Assembly (NCBI RefSeq): GCF_900156815.1
Contig: NZ_FTOT01000002.1
Coordinates: 310,001-374,000, forward strand
DNA from: Gemmobacter megaterium
GTDB taxonomy: Bacteria; Pseudomonadota; Alphaproteobacteria; Rhodobacterales; Rhodobacteraceae
Direction of reading: 5' to 3'
DNA length: 64,000 nucleotides
The notes beneath the pieces are model-generated. The model was given only the letters and a program-made list of their open reading frames with translations. It did not search any database and was not told the DNA's origin. Made by a program: the position numbers and the translations under genes. Positions 1 to 8,733 of the stretch are shown piece by piece; the first letter of the stretch is position 1, and every line of letters starts with the position of its first letter.

Positions 1-2
1 AG

Positions 3-509
3 CAGCCCGATCTGGTGCGGGCCACCATCCTGGCCGAGGCCGGGGCGCTGGCTGCGCGGATCGGGGTGCAGGCCCTGACGGTTCAGGCCGTTGCCGAAGC
101 CTCGGGCGTCACAAAGGGCGGCTTGCTGCACCACTTCCCCAGCAAGGATTTGATGGTGCGCGCCCTTCAGGCCGAGGCCATCGACGCATTCCAGTCCGCG
201 ATTGCCGGATACATGGCCGCAGATCCGCTGCCCCAGGGGCGTTTCACCCGTGCCTATGTCCGGACTTGCCTGGACGGCGCGGCCGATGGCCCCTCCCCCA
301 TGCTGATCGCCGCGCTCTGGGCCGATCCGATCCTGCGCCGCGACTGGTATGACTGGATGGCACGGCAAGAGACGCGCCATGCCGCAACCGACGGCACCCC
401 GCAGTTGCAACAGCTCCGCTTTGCCGCCGATGGGGTCTGGCTGGCGCTGACCAATGGCAATGATGTCAGCGATTGGCTGGACCGGCTGCTCGACGCCACC
501 CGTGCCTAA
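3..509 (+). CDS. TetR family transcriptional regulator (5' end cut by window)
   Basis: The reading frame is open from the first bases of the window, so the true start lies upstream; a GTG at 15 is only an internal codon. About 168 residues are visible. The N-terminal part is a TetR helix-turn-helix: an alanine-rich helix, then VTKGGLLHHFPSKDLMVRAL, the usual recognition helix and following segment. The C-terminal half is a helical ligand-binding region with no ligand-specific motif I can name. It converges on the DUF2484-like gene and overlaps its end by 4 bp. It sits where murB would be expected in related genomes. Family call firm, target genes unknown. Confidence 0.85.
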   Translation, partial: QPDLVRATILAEAGALAARIGVQALTVQAVAEASGVTKGGLLHHFPSKDLMVRALQAEAIDAFQSAIAGYMAADPLPQGRFTRAYVRTCLDGAADGPSPMLIAALWADPILRRDWYDWMARQETRHAATDGTPQLQQLRFAADGVWLALTNGNDVSDWLDRLLDATRA

Positions 510-745
510 TGTGCGCGGCGCGGCGGATCGCGACGGCCGGACACCGGCAGAACCAGCAGCGCGGTGCCGATCACAAGCCCCGTGATGCCGGGCACCGGCC
601 CATGTACAAACGTTGCCAGCCCCAGCAACGGAATGCCCGTCACTGTCAGCACCGCGCGCAGCACTCTGGCATGGGCGGGGCGCGAACGGCGGGCAATCAG
701 AACCGCCGCCAGCCAGAACGCCATGCTGATCGTCGTCAGAATCAT
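506..745 (-). CDS. Small membrane protein, DUF2484-like
   Basis: A 79-residue protein with two or three hydrophobic helices (about residues 4-20, 28-47 and 50-68) and an arginine-rich tail. A DUF2484 protein is known immediately downstream of murC in many Rhodobacteraceae, usually followed by murB; the position 28 bp after murC and the size and topology fit that family. Function is unknown; location suggests a link to envelope or peptidoglycan synthesis, which is inference. It is probably the last gene of the ftsW-murG-murC transcript here because the next gene is convergent. Confidence 0.65.
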   Translation of the reverse strand: MILTTISMAFWLAAVLIARRSRPAHARVLRAVLTVTGIPLLGLATFVHGPVPGITGLVIGTALLVLPVSGRRDPPRRAH

Positions 746-773
746 CGGCGGCCCTCTATGGCTCGTCGCGCGC

Positions 774-2192
774 TCACGCGGCGGATTGTGCAGCCCTCAG
801 GGCCTCGGGCAGGCCGTTCGCCCAGGTCGAGATGGTCCCCGCCCCAAGGCATACAACCATATCCCCCGGCCGCGCCTGTTCACGCACCAGACGGGCCAGA
901 TCGGCCTCGTCCAGAATGGCACGGGCGTGGCGATGGCCATGGGCGATCAACCCGGCGACCAGATCATCCCGGCTGGCGCCCGGAATGGGGTCTTCGCCTG
1001 CGGCATAGATCTCGGCTATGGCAACGACATCGGCCTCGTTGAAACAGGTGCAGAAGTCCTCGAACAGATGCGACAGGCGGCTGTATCGGTGGGGCTGATG
1101 CACAGCGATCACCCGCCCCCTGGTCGCCTGACGTGCGGCCTTGAGCACCGCCGTGATTTCTACCGGATGGTGGCCGTAGTCGTCGATGATGGTAACGCCA
1201 TTCACCTCGCCGACCTTGGTGAAACGCCGGTTGACCCCGCCGAACTTTGCCAGCGCCTCACGGATATCCTCTCGCGAGATGCCAAGATGGCGGGCCACCG
1301 CCACCGCAGACAGCGCGTTCGACACATTGTGGTCGCCCGGCATCGGCAGCGTACATCCCTCGATCATCGCCCCCTCGCCTTCGCCCTGCAACTGGATGTC
1401 GAAATGGGCAACACCGTTCTCATAGTGCAACCCGGTGGCGCGCACGTCGGCCTGCGCATTGAACCCGAAGGTGACGACCCGGCGATCCGTGACACGGCCG
1501 ACCAGCGCCTGCACCTCGGGGTGATCGGTGCAACAGACCGCAAGGCCATAGAACGGGATGTTCGAGACGAAATCGGTGAACCCCTTGCGCAGCGCGTCAA
1601 AGCTGCCCCAGTGCTCCATATGTTCGGGGTCGATGTTGGTCACGATGGCGATGGTGGCCGGCAGACGGTTGAAGCTTCCGTCCGACTCGTCGGCCTCGAC
1701 CACCATCCATTCCCCCGCGCCCGCGCGCGCGTTCGACCCATAGGCATGGATCACGCCGCCGTTGATGACCGTCGGATCAACGCCCCCCTTGTCCAGCAGC
1801 GCCGCGACCATCGTGGTTGTCGTCGTCTTGCCATGCGTGCCGGCGATGGCGACGTTTGACTTCAACCGCATGAGTTCGGCCAGCATCTCGGCCCGCCGGA
1901 CCACCGGCAACTTGCGCCGGCGCGCTTCCTCAAGCTCAAGGTTGCCCTTCTTGATCGCAGAGGAAATGACCACGACGGCGGCATTGCCGATGTTCTCCGC
2001 CGCCTGCCCTTCAAAGAATGTTGCGCCCAGCCTGACCAGCCGGTCGGTGATCCGGCTGGCCTTGGCATCCGACCCTTGCACGGTATAGCCAAGCGTGATC
2101 AGCACCTCGGCGATGCCGGACATGCCGATACCGCCGATACCGACGAAATGGATAGGGCCAAGCTCATGTGGCAGTTTGGTGGCGGGGCTCAT
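774..2192 (-). CDS. murC: UDP-N-acetylmuramate--L-alanine ligase
   Basis: Cytoplasmic ATP-dependent ligase that adds L-alanine to UDP-MurNAc, the first amino acid of the peptidoglycan stem. At 472 residues it has normal length. The N-terminal Rossmann part shows the [18 protein letters not shown] signature (about 14-31), the central Mur ligase domain has the ATP loop GTHGKTTTT near residue 118, and a C-terminal domain follows with [10 protein letters not shown]. The start ATG overlaps the murG stop as ATGA, so the two are translationally coupled. Third gene of the ftsW-murG-murC block. Confidence 0.97.
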   Translation of the reverse strand: MSPATKLPHELGPIHFVGIGGIGMSGIAEVLITLGYTVQGSDAKASRITDRLVRLGATFFEGQAAENIGNAAVVVISSAIKKGNLELEEARRRKLPVVRRAEMLAELMRLKSNVAIAGTHGKTTTTTMVAALLDKGGVDPTVINGGVIHAYGSNARAGAGEWMVVEADESDGSFNRLPATIAIVTNIDPEHMEHWGSFDALRKGFTDFVSNIPFYGLAVCCTDHPEVQALVGRVTDRRVVTFGFNAQADVRATGLHYENGVAHFDIQLQGEGEGAMIEGCTLPMPGDHNVSNALSAVAVARHLGISREDIREALAKFGGVNRRFTKVGEVNGVTIIDDYGHHPVEITAVLKAARQATRGRVIAVHQPHRYSRLSHLFEDFCTCFNEADVVAIAEIYAAGEDPIPGASRDDLVAGLIAHGHRHARAILDEADLARLVREQARPGDMVVCLGAGTISTWANGLPEALRAAQSAA

Positions 2193-3286
2193 GTCTTGGC
2201 TTTCGTAGCTAGCTCGCTCACAAGGTGAACAAGGGCATCGGTTGCATCGGGGCGGCTGGCACGCAAGGCGTTGTTCGCCATGCGCAAGGCGGCTGGCGGA
2301 TCGCCCAGAACGGTTGCGATCTGGTCCGCCAGTGCGGTGGCATCTGCCGCAGGTTCCGGCATCAGGATGGCGGCCTGCGCCTCGACCAGCCCACGGGCAT
2401 TCGCTGTCTGATGGTCGCCCGTCGCGGCTGCAAACGGGATCAAGATCGACGGGCGGCCGATCACCGAGATATCGGCCACCGACGAGGCGCCGGACCGCGA
2501 TATGACCAGTTGCGCCTCGGACAGGCGGCGAGGGATATCCGCAAAGAACGGCTCGACCTCGGCACGGATACCCGCCGCATCATAGGCGGCTGCGACACGC
2601 TCCATGTCTTCGGGCCGGGCCTGGTGCGCAATGCGCAGATTTCCCCGCAAACGCTCTGGCAGCCGGGCCATCGCCTCGGGCACCACATCCGACAGGATGC
2701 GCGCGCCCTGGCTGCCACCGATCACCAACAGGCTCATGGGATAGTCACCGGGCGGGATATAGCCTGCCCCGGCCCGCTCCAGAACCGCCGCGCGCACAGG
2801 GTTTCCGGTATGCGTCCCCTCGACACCGGCGGGCAGGGCCGTGGGCCAGGTGCCGCAGGCCACCGCATCGACCCGCGCGGCAAATAGCCGGTTCACCTTG
2901 CCCAGAATGCCATTCTGTTCGTGGATCATGCGGGGCAGCCGCAGCGCCGTTGCCGCAGACAGCGCGGGTATCGACGGATAGCCGCCAAACCCCACCACCA
3001 CCGCCGGACGGTCGCGCAGCATGGACCAGACCGCCGCCACCACCCCGCCCGCGATGCGCAGGGGCACCAGCGCCTTGGCCGCCCCACCGCCGCGGGCAAA
3101 GGTGGCCGAGCTGACCTGTTCGATCCCCACGGCTTGCGGAAAGCCACCGGCGTAGCGGGCGCCACGCGCATCGGTCGACAGTTTCACGCGCCAACCGCGG
3201 GCGATCATGGCCTCGGCAAGCGCCTGGGCCGGAAACATGTGCCCGCCGGTTCCCCCGGCCGCGATCAACAGCAACGGTGCGGTCAT
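2189..3286 (-). CDS. murG: UDP-GlcNAc:lipid I N-acetylglucosaminyltransferase
   Basis: Peripheral membrane GT28 glycosyltransferase that makes lipid II by adding GlcNAc to undecaprenyl-PP-MurNAc-pentapeptide. The 365-residue product has the N-terminal loop [12 protein letters not shown] (about 9-20) and the C-terminal donor-binding stretch [20 protein letters not shown] with the conserved SGAxT-like loop, then [14 protein letters not shown]. It overlaps murC by 4 bp and begins 1 bp after the ftsW stop, so the three are one operon unit. Confidence 0.97.
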   Translation of the reverse strand: MTAPLLLIAAGGTGGHMFPAQALAEAMIARGWRVKLSTDARGARYAGGFPQAVGIEQVSSATFARGGGAAKALVPLRIAGGVVAAVWSMLRDRPAVVVGFGGYPSIPALSAATALRLPRMIHEQNGILGKVNRLFAARVDAVACGTWPTALPAGVEGTHTGNPVRAAVLERAGAGYIPPGDYPMSLLVIGGSQGARILSDVVPEAMARLPERLRGNLRIAHQARPEDMERVAAAYDAAGIRAEVEPFFADIPRRLSEAQLVISRSGASSVADISVIGRPSILIPFAAATGDHQTANARGLVEAQAAILMPEPAADATALADQIATVLGDPPAALRMANNALRASRPDATDALVHLVSELATKAKT

Positions 3287-3287
3287 T

Positions 3288-4454
3288 TCAGCGCCCCCGA
3301 CGCAGCAGGAGGTTGCTGATCTCTCCTTGCGGGCGATGGCGCGTCAGCGCGAACAGCGCCCCGACCGTCAAACCCGCCGCAACCACCGAAGAGCCGCCAT
3401 AGGACACGAACGGCAGCGTCATCCCCTTGGTCGGCAGCAGTCGCACCGCCACCCCCATATTGATCATCGCTTGAACAGAGAAGATGCAGGCCAGCCCGGC
3501 GCCCGCCAGCCGGATGAAAGGATCGCGCTCGCGCGTCAGCCGCATCAGCGAACGGATGACGATGGTGCCGTACAGCAGGATGATCAGGCTGACCAGAACA
3601 AGGCCATATTCCTCGGCGGCAACCGCAATGATGAAATCGGTATGCGCATCGGGCAGTTGCCATTTCACCTGCCCTTCGCCAACGCCGGTGCCGAAGAAGC
3701 CGCCATTCTGGATGGCCGTGGTCGCATAGCCGATCTGGGTGCGCGGGTCGATCTCGGCAGACAGAAAGCCGTTGATCCGCCCGGCAAAATGGCTGGAACT
3801 GTTGTAGGCCACCGTGCCGCCCGCCACCACAAGCGAGGCCACGACCAGAAGGATCCGCATCGGAGCGCCCGAGACGAAATAGACGACGCCCCAGCCGAAC
3901 AGCACCAGCGACGCCTGCCCGAAGTCGGGTTGCAACACCAGCAGCGCGGTGACCAGGATCAGCAGCCCGAAGGACCAAGCGCGCCCCGGTGGACCGTTGA
4001 TGTCCGCCGCCGCCGCGATCAGCCAGGCTGTCACGATGATGAATCCGGGCTTGAGAAATTCAGAGGGCTGCACCGAGCCGAAGCCCAGCGAAAACCAGCG
4101 CACCGCGCCCTTGCCATAGTTGGTGCCGAAGAACGGCAACAGCATCAAACCAATGAATGCGACCAGAAACAGCACAACCCCCAGCCGCCGGATCTGGCGC
4201 GGGTCCATCATCGAGGTGCAGACCATGGCGGCGATCGCGGCAAGGCCAAAGGCCAGTTGCCGCTGCACATAATGGAACGACGGCAGGTTGTTCCGCTCTG
4301 CCAGCGGCACGCTGGCCGCCAGACCCAGCAACAGCCCGATACAGAACAGCGCCAGCACAGCAGCCATCGACCATTTGTCGATGGTTCGCCACCATCGCGG
4401 AAGAACTGGCTCACCTGCCCGCAGGGGCAAGGTGCCATGCACCATTTCCGTCAT
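3288..4454 (-). CDS. ftsW: Lipid II polymerase FtsW (SEDS family)
   Basis: Integral membrane SEDS glycosyltransferase of septal peptidoglycan synthesis. I place the start at 4454 (MTEMVHG...), behind an AGGCGGA-type ribosome site; an upstream ATG at 4496 would add 14 charged residues without support. The 388 residues contain about ten hydrophobic helices and the family signatures QPSEFLK near the middle, [11 protein letters not shown], and the C-terminal [16 protein letters not shown] motif. First gene of the visible ftsW-murG-murC-DUF2484 run. Confidence 0.95.
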   Translation of the reverse strand: MTEMVHGTLPLRAGEPVLPRWWRTIDKWSMAAVLALFCIGLLLGLAASVPLAERNNLPSFHYVQRQLAFGLAAIAAMVCTSMMDPRQIRRLGVVLFLVAFIGLMLLPFFGTNYGKGAVRWFSLGFGSVQPSEFLKPGFIIVTAWLIAAAADINGPPGRAWSFGLLILVTALLVLQPDFGQASLVLFGWGVVYFVSGAPMRILLVVASLVVAGGTVAYNSSSHFAGRINGFLSAEIDPRTQIGYATTAIQNGGFFGTGVGEGQVKWQLPDAHTDFIIAVAAEEYGLVLVSLIILLYGTIVIRSLMRLTRERDPFIRLAGAGLACIFSVQAMINMGVAVRLLPTKGMTLPFVSYGGSSVVAAGLTVGALFALTRHRPQGEISNLLLRRGR

Positions 4455-4619
4455 TGCTGTCCGCCTGTCTCTGGCCCGCGCCCACGGGGTCTGCACTGCT
4501 CTAACCTGCCCGGTGTCCGGGTCTTGGCCATGAATCTACCCCGAAGCCGCCCGATTTTCCAGCATAAAGGCGGGGGATCGGCGGTTGGACGCGCGCCTGT
4601 CGCAATGTTGAACAAATGG

Positions 4620-4647
4620 TTGAAAAATGGCCAGGATACCCTATATC
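4620..4647 (+). promoter_or_regulatory. Possible sigma-70-type promoter for the 4830 gene
   Basis: TTGAAA at 4620-4625 and TATATC at 4642-4647 are separated by 16 bp, in an AT-richer part of the 375-bp divergent gap between ftsW and the DUF6280-like gene. The expected transcript would carry a leader of about 170 nt. Apart from this I see nothing recognisable in the gap. By-eye call only. Confidence 0.35.
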
Positions 4648-4829
4648 TCGCAGGCTGGCCGTGGTCGGTCCGACAAGATGATGTGGTGTACATTCGCGTC
4701 CCATGCGCCTGGCGCATGACTGACATTCCGAATGGGAAATACCGAATCGCCACTAAAACGTCATATTCGGCCATAGGTCTGCGGACGCAATACGCATAAT
4801 TATAACGACGGAAACACAAGGACGACGAA

Positions 4830-5156
4830 ATGGCTGATTTCGTTGATGGAAGCGCCTTCAACTTCGAGCAGGGCCAGCGCGCGCGCAAGCTGTTTGCCGC
4901 CGTCGTGCTTGCTGCTTTGGACGACGCTATCGCGGATGACAAGAAATACGGCAATGGACCCGAGCAAATCGCCCGCTGGGCACGCTCGCGCGATGGGCGC
5001 GAAGTGCTGTCCTGCGCCGGTATCGACCCGAACGAACGGGTGGTCAAAGGGCTGATGGAATTTGTCGGCAAGGGTGTCCGGACTTCGGTCGCACTGTCGC
5101 GCGAAGAATCCGAACGCCGTGCGGCGATGGAAGCCGAGCATTCCGAAGCTGCCTGA
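4830..5156 (+). CDS. Conserved small protein, DUF6280-like
   Basis: A 108-residue soluble protein, helical by composition, with the conserved stretches RKLFAAVVLAALDDAIADD (about 16-34) and GIDPNERVVKGLMEFVGKG. I recognise it as a widespread Rhodobacterales family (DUF6280 as I recall the name); no biochemical role is known to me. The ATG is preceded by AAGGACGACGAA, a good ribosome site. It stands alone, between its own promoter region and a strong terminator at 5175. The strict conservation I remember for this family would suit an important housekeeping role, which is inference. Confidence 0.7.
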   Translation: MADFVDGSAFNFEQGQRARKLFAAVVLAALDDAIADDKKYGNGPEQIARWARSRDGREVLSCAGIDPNERVVKGLMEFVGKGVRTSVALSREESERRAAMEAEHSEAA

Positions 5157-5174
5157 TCCGGGCTGCCCCATTCA

Positions 5175-5212
5175 CGAAAGCCGCGCCTGTCCTCAGGCGC
5201 GGCTTTCGTTTT
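5175..5212 (+). terminator. Rho-independent terminator after the DUF6280-like gene
   Basis: A perfect 15-bp stem (5175-5189 with 5194-5208), loop TCCT, followed by TTTT. It lies 18 bp after the stop codon of the plus-strand gene and also just beyond the 3' end of the minus-strand 5241 gene, where it may act in both directions. Confidence 0.85.
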
Positions 5213-5240
5213 GCCTTGGGCGTGCGTGATCAGGTCGGGC

Positions 5241-5849
5241 TTAGACAATACCGCGGGCGGTCAAGGCCCGGCCAATCTCTGTGCGGATCATCTTGCGCAG
5301 GTTCCGGGTGACACGCTCGCCAATCTCGCCCTGCAACTCCTCGCGCAGCACGTCGCGGATCAGGTCGCGCAACAGCGCCTCGTCCAGCATCGGCCCATGC
5401 AAGGAAGCGTCCTGCCCGACAGGCTCTGACAGGGCGGCAGGGGCCTGAACATCATCCTGCACGGCTGGAACAGCGTCCGCGTCCTCTGTGTCGTCCTGAT
5501 AGAACGGCGCTTCGGCCGCATCGGCAATCCGGTGAATCGCAAGCGGAACATCCGGCACCGAATCCGCCTCGTCGTCGAAGGACTGCTCTTGCGCGTCAAG
5601 AATTGCTTCCAGCTCGGCCAGGCGAACCGCAAGATCGGGCTGCGGCGTTTCCACTGCTGGCGGCGGAACGGCTGGTTTTGGCTGCCGGACAGGTCGGTCC
5701 ACGCGCAGCGCAGGTGTCAGGACCAGACGCGGCACCTGTTCGAACGCGGGTTCTGCGACCGGCGACGCGACACGCAGATCCTCTGAAACCAAGCGCCGGA
5801 TCGAAGACAGGACGTCCTCGATCTCGACATTGCTCATACGGTCGCTCAT
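5241..5849 (-). CDS. PopZ-like (DUF2497-type) protein
   Basis: A 202-residue acidic protein built in three parts: an N-terminal helix with IEDVLSSIRRLVSEDLR (about 9-25), a long low-complexity region rich in Pro, Ala, Asp and Glu, and a C-terminal helical region with LLRDLIRDVLREELQGEIGE. This is the layout of the polar organising protein PopZ, and the N-terminal helix resembles the EEILxSIRRIISED motif of DUF2497. The neighbours support it: in Caulobacter popZ lies next to a tolC-type gene (rsaF paralogue), and here tolC and pcm are directly upstream. The start could also be the Met at 5837. Similarity is modest, so I call it PopZ-like and assign no symbol. Confidence 0.6.
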   Translation of the reverse strand: MSDRMSNVEIEDVLSSIRRLVSEDLRVASPVAEPAFEQVPRLVLTPALRVDRPVRQPKPAVPPPAVETPQPDLAVRLAELEAILDAQEQSFDDEADSVPDVPLAIHRIADAAEAPFYQDDTEDADAVPAVQDDVQAPAALSEPVGQDASLHGPMLDEALLRDLIRDVLREELQGEIGERVTRNLRKMIRTEIGRALTARGIV

Positions 5850-5939
5850 GCGAAGCCTGCCCCGGTGTGTTTTTCACAGTCTAGCCACGAAACCTCCCGG
5901 ACACAACAGACCGGGAAATTTGCGCGGATTTCTGCGGGG

Positions 5940-7322
5940 TCAGTTCCGCTGGTAGGTCTGCAAAATCCGGTCCAGACGTTTGCCCTGTGCCGAAGCGGCC
6001 GGAGCGTTCTTGACCGCATTGTAATAGGCGGTCACGTCATAGGTCGGGATGCCCAGCTTCAGATGCTCGACTGTCAGATAGCCCATTGCCGCCAGCAGGC
6101 CGTAGGTCGAAATGTACTCGTTCGTCACAACCGTCAGCCGGTCGGCGCGCGCATCCAGAAGTTCCTGTTCGGCATTCAGCAGATCCAGCGTCGTCCGGGC
6201 GCCAAGCGTGGTTTCCTCGCGCACACCGTCATAGGCGGCCTGCGCGGCCACGATCTGACGATCGGTCGCTTCGATAGAGGCGCGGGCAACACTGCGCTGC
6301 GCCCAGGCCTCGCCTACGGCCTGTTCGACCTCTGCCACCTTGTACTGAAGTGCCGAGCGGGCCGCATCGCGCTGCGCCATCGCCCTGCGGTAGGCCGAGG
6401 ACATGCCGCCGCCCTGATACAGCCGCTGGGACAGGCCCAATGTGACCGAACGATCCACAAGCCCGGAATCATCCATGCCCACGCTGCCTTGCACCGTCAC
6501 CGACGGCCCCATCCGGGCCTTGGCGCGCTGAAGATTGATCTCGGCGGCTGCCAACTGGTGCTGAAGCTGCTTGATCGCATAATGCTGTCCGCGGGCGATC
6601 CGCTTTGCTTCCTCGACACTGCGGGCGGTGACGGGCAGGCGCGGCGGATTGCTCAGCCGGCCCGGCGGCTTGCCGATGGCGAGAATATAGGTTTCGCGCC
6701 CCACCAGCACGTTGCCTTGCGCGGCCGAAAGCTCTGCACGGGCCCCTGCCAGACGCGCTTCGGCCAGGGCCACATCGGTACGGGTGATCTCGCCCAGGTC
6801 GAACCGATCCTGCGCAGCCTCAAGTTCGCGCGTCAGAACACGCACGTTGCCCTGCCGCAGCGCAACGATGTCTTCATACATCCGTAGCATCATGTAGGCA
6901 CGCACGGCGCTGTACAGCACCGAATGCTCAACCCCGATCAGCCCCTGACGGGTCGCAAGCACCGTTTCCTTGGCCGCCGCGATCCCCATGCGGTTCACGC
7001 CACCATCATACAGCGTCAGGCTGGCGGTCAGGCTGGCGGTCAGCGTCAGGCTGTCGGGCGACACGCTGGCACCAGTGGGCAACCGCGCCTCGTTGTGCAG
7101 ATGCGTGGCACGGGTCACGAAATCCACCACCGGGCGCAATGCCGAAACCGCCTGCGCCACATCCTCGTCCGCAGCCCGCAGCAACGCGCGGTTCTGCTCC
7201 AGAAGACTGGAATTCTTGTAGGCAGAGATCAGGGCATCGCCCAGAGTTTCCGCCTGCACCGGGGCCGCAGCCACAATGGCCACCGCTGCCCCCAGCATCA
7301 TCTGCCTTGCCCTGCCCAGCAT
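5940..7322 (-). CDS. tolC: TolC family outer membrane efflux/secretion protein
   Basis: Outer membrane channel of type I secretion or tripartite efflux. From the ATG at 7322 the protein has 460 residues and begins with a clear signal peptide (MLGRARQMM, hydrophobic core, cleavage after PVQA). Upstream Met codons would run into pcm and are rejected; AAGGAAG precedes 7322. Two repeated outer-membrane-efflux halves follow, with the long alternating helices and the GARTTLDLLNAEQELLDARADR signature part of the second repeat. Gap to pcm is 52 bp. No transporter or adaptor gene is adjacent, so the partner system is unknown. Confidence 0.9.
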   Translation of the reverse strand: MLGRARQMMLGAAVAIVAAAPVQAETLGDALISAYKNSSLLEQNRALLRAADEDVAQAVSALRPVVDFVTRATHLHNEARLPTGASVSPDSLTLTASLTASLTLYDGGVNRMGIAAAKETVLATRQGLIGVEHSVLYSAVRAYMMLRMYEDIVALRQGNVRVLTRELEAAQDRFDLGEITRTDVALAEARLAGARAELSAAQGNVLVGRETYILAIGKPPGRLSNPPRLPVTARSVEEAKRIARGQHYAIKQLQHQLAAAEINLQRAKARMGPSVTVQGSVGMDDSGLVDRSVTLGLSQRLYQGGGMSSAYRRAMAQRDAARSALQYKVAEVEQAVGEAWAQRSVARASIEATDRQIVAAQAAYDGVREETTLGARTTLDLLNAEQELLDARADRLTVVTNEYISTYGLLAAMGYLTVEHLKLGIPTYDVTAYYNAVKNAPAASAQGKRLDRILQTYQRN

Positions 7323-7374
7323 CCTGCCCGCTTCCTTCTTGTTGACCCTGCTCCGGGGTTCTTGCTTCGGGGTC

Positions 7375-8025
7375 TTACAATGCGAATTGCCGCTTGCGCC
7401 CGAACCCCGGCAAAACCGGGGCTGCCGCATTGAACGCATCGCGCCATACAATTCCGTCGCCGGATTTTGTGCCAATCCTTACAACGCCAAGTTCACCCTG
7501 CATGAACAGGCATCCGATGCGCCCGCCAGGCTTGAGCTGCGTCACCAGCGCCTCGGGCACCTCTTCGACGCCACCTTCCACGCAGATCACATCATAGGGC
7601 GCGTGCCTGGCAGCCCCATCGGTCAGCGCACCGGCGACGACGGCAACGTTATCCACCCGCTGTTCGCCAAGTGCGGCCTGCATCTCGGCGGCAAGCGGCT
7701 CTTCCTCCAGGGCGACCACGGCTTCGGCCATACGGGCGATCACGGCCGCCGAATAGCCAAGGCCGGCCCCTACATCCAGCACAAGCTCGTCCGCCTGGAC
7801 GTTCAGCGCATCCAGCATCTTGGCCAGAGTGCGCGGATCCAGCACCACGCGGCGCGGGCCAAGCGGCAGGTTTTCGCCCATATAGGCGGCCTCGCGCCGG
7901 TCCGATGGCACATAGGCCTCGCGCGGGACGGCCAGCATGGCGGCGATTACCGGGTATTTGGTCACATCCGATGGGCGGATCTGGTTGTCGACCATCATCA
8001 CGCGGCGGGCGGCGAAATCCGACAT
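7375..8025 (-). CDS. pcm: Protein-L-isoaspartate O-methyltransferase family protein
   Basis: SAM-dependent methyltransferase of the Pcm family, which repairs isoaspartyl residues in aged proteins. The 216-residue protein has the SAM motif [18 protein letters not shown] (about 90-107), a following acidic motif at VVALEEEP, and [13 protein letters not shown] for motif III. The N-terminal DNQIRPSDV is typical of the alphaproteobacterial branch. It precedes tolC on the minus strand, an arrangement shared by many alphaproteobacteria. Whether this branch has true isoaspartate repair activity is not settled by sequence. Confidence 0.88.
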   Translation of the reverse strand: MSDFAARRVMMVDNQIRPSDVTKYPVIAAMLAVPREAYVPSDRREAAYMGENLPLGPRRVVLDPRTLAKMLDALNVQADELVLDVGAGLGYSAAVIARMAEAVVALEEEPLAAEMQAALGEQRVDNVAVVAGALTDGAARHAPYDVICVEGGVEEVPEALVTQLKPGGRIGCLFMQGELGVVRIGTKSGDGIVWRDAFNAAAPVLPGFGRKRQFAL

Positions 8026-8105
8026 TGGGGGCCTTCAAAGCAGATTGATTACGCTAGTCTCTTGCCACAATCGACGCGACGGGGCAACCGCCGTGGCCGC
8101 CGCAG

Positions 8106-8576
8106 TCATGCGCCTGTGTCCACGGAATATTCCGCCAGCAGTTGCATTCCGAACAGCCGGGGGATCTCTACCTTGGGGCAACGGTCCTGCACCACTGCAA
8201 GCCCCCTTGCGCGCGCGGCGGCCGCGGCCTCGGCATTGGCGATGCCCATCTGCATCCAGACCGTGCGCAGATGCGGCAGATGCGCGAGCGCCTCGTCGAC
8301 CACCGGCGGAACCTGCTCGGATCGGCGGAAGATGTCCACCATATCCACCTGCACCTCGGGCGGGATGTCGGCAAAGCTGGCCAGGATCGTCTGCCCGAGC
8401 GCCTGTTCGCCCGCCCGTGCCGGATTGACGGGAATGATCCGGTATCCCCGGTCCTCCAGAAATCTGGCCACGTAATTGCTGGGCTTCAGTTCGTCGGGCA
8501 CGATGCCGGCCACCGCGATCACCCGCGTGGTGGAGAGGATGCGGCGCAGCGTCGCATCGTCGGTCTGGTCGGCCAT
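8106..8576 (-). CDS. CoA-binding protein (YccU type)
   Basis: A 156-residue Rossmann-fold protein of the CoA-binding domain family. Start at 8576 because GGAGGTGATCTC lies directly in front of this ATG. Visible features are TRVIAVAGIV near residue 17, YRIIPVNP, VDIFRRSEQVPPVVDEAL, and VWMQMGIANAEAAAAA, all characteristic of YccU-like proteins. These bind CoA or a related nucleotide; no enzymatic role is established. The gene is separated from rlmB by a leader region with two hairpins, and the loop of the second is complementary to this Shine-Dalgarno sequence (see the leader entry). Confidence 0.88.
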   Translation of the reverse strand: MADQTDDATLRRILSTTRVIAVAGIVPDELKPSNYVARFLEDRGYRIIPVNPARAGEQALGQTILASFADIPPEVQVDMVDIFRRSEQVPPVVDEALAHLPHLRTVWMQMGIANAEAAAAARARGLAVVQDRCPKVEIPRLFGMQLLAEYSVDTGA

Positions 8577-8590
8577 GAGATCACCTCCAA

Positions 8591-8680
8591 AGAAAAAGGC
8601 GCCCGGGGAGGTTATCCGGGCGCCAGTGTTGGAACGAGGGACAGTGAGAACAGGCGCGGAAGTTCCAATTCCGCACCTGT
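8591..8680 (-). ncRNA. Structured leader or small RNA with terminator and anti-SD loop
   Basis: On the minus strand a first hairpin spans 8680-8650 (12-bp stem, 7-nt loop); its one non-Watson-Crick pair is G-U on this strand but C-A on the other, which argues for minus transcription. A second hairpin, 8624-8598, has a perfect 9-bp stem GGCGCCCGG/CCGGGCGCC with loop ATAACCTCC, then TTTTTCT: a Rho-independent terminator. The loop ACCTCC pairs with the GGAGGT of the ribosome site only 10 bp downstream. It may be a short sRNA, the rlmB terminator, or a cis-regulatory leader of the CoA-binding gene. No known family is assigned. Confidence 0.5.
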
Positions 8681-8733
8681 AGACTGAGATAGGAATGTTT
8701 CGATTGCGTAAAAGCCCGGTCGCGCATGTGTGA

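Noticed and set aside
564-1859. Long plus-strand open frame opposite murC
   Set aside because: Mirror of a high-GC gene; no family resemblance, His/Arg/Gln-rich composition typical of antisense frames. The same applies to long frames opposite ftsW, pstC/pstA, pckA, rnr and others.
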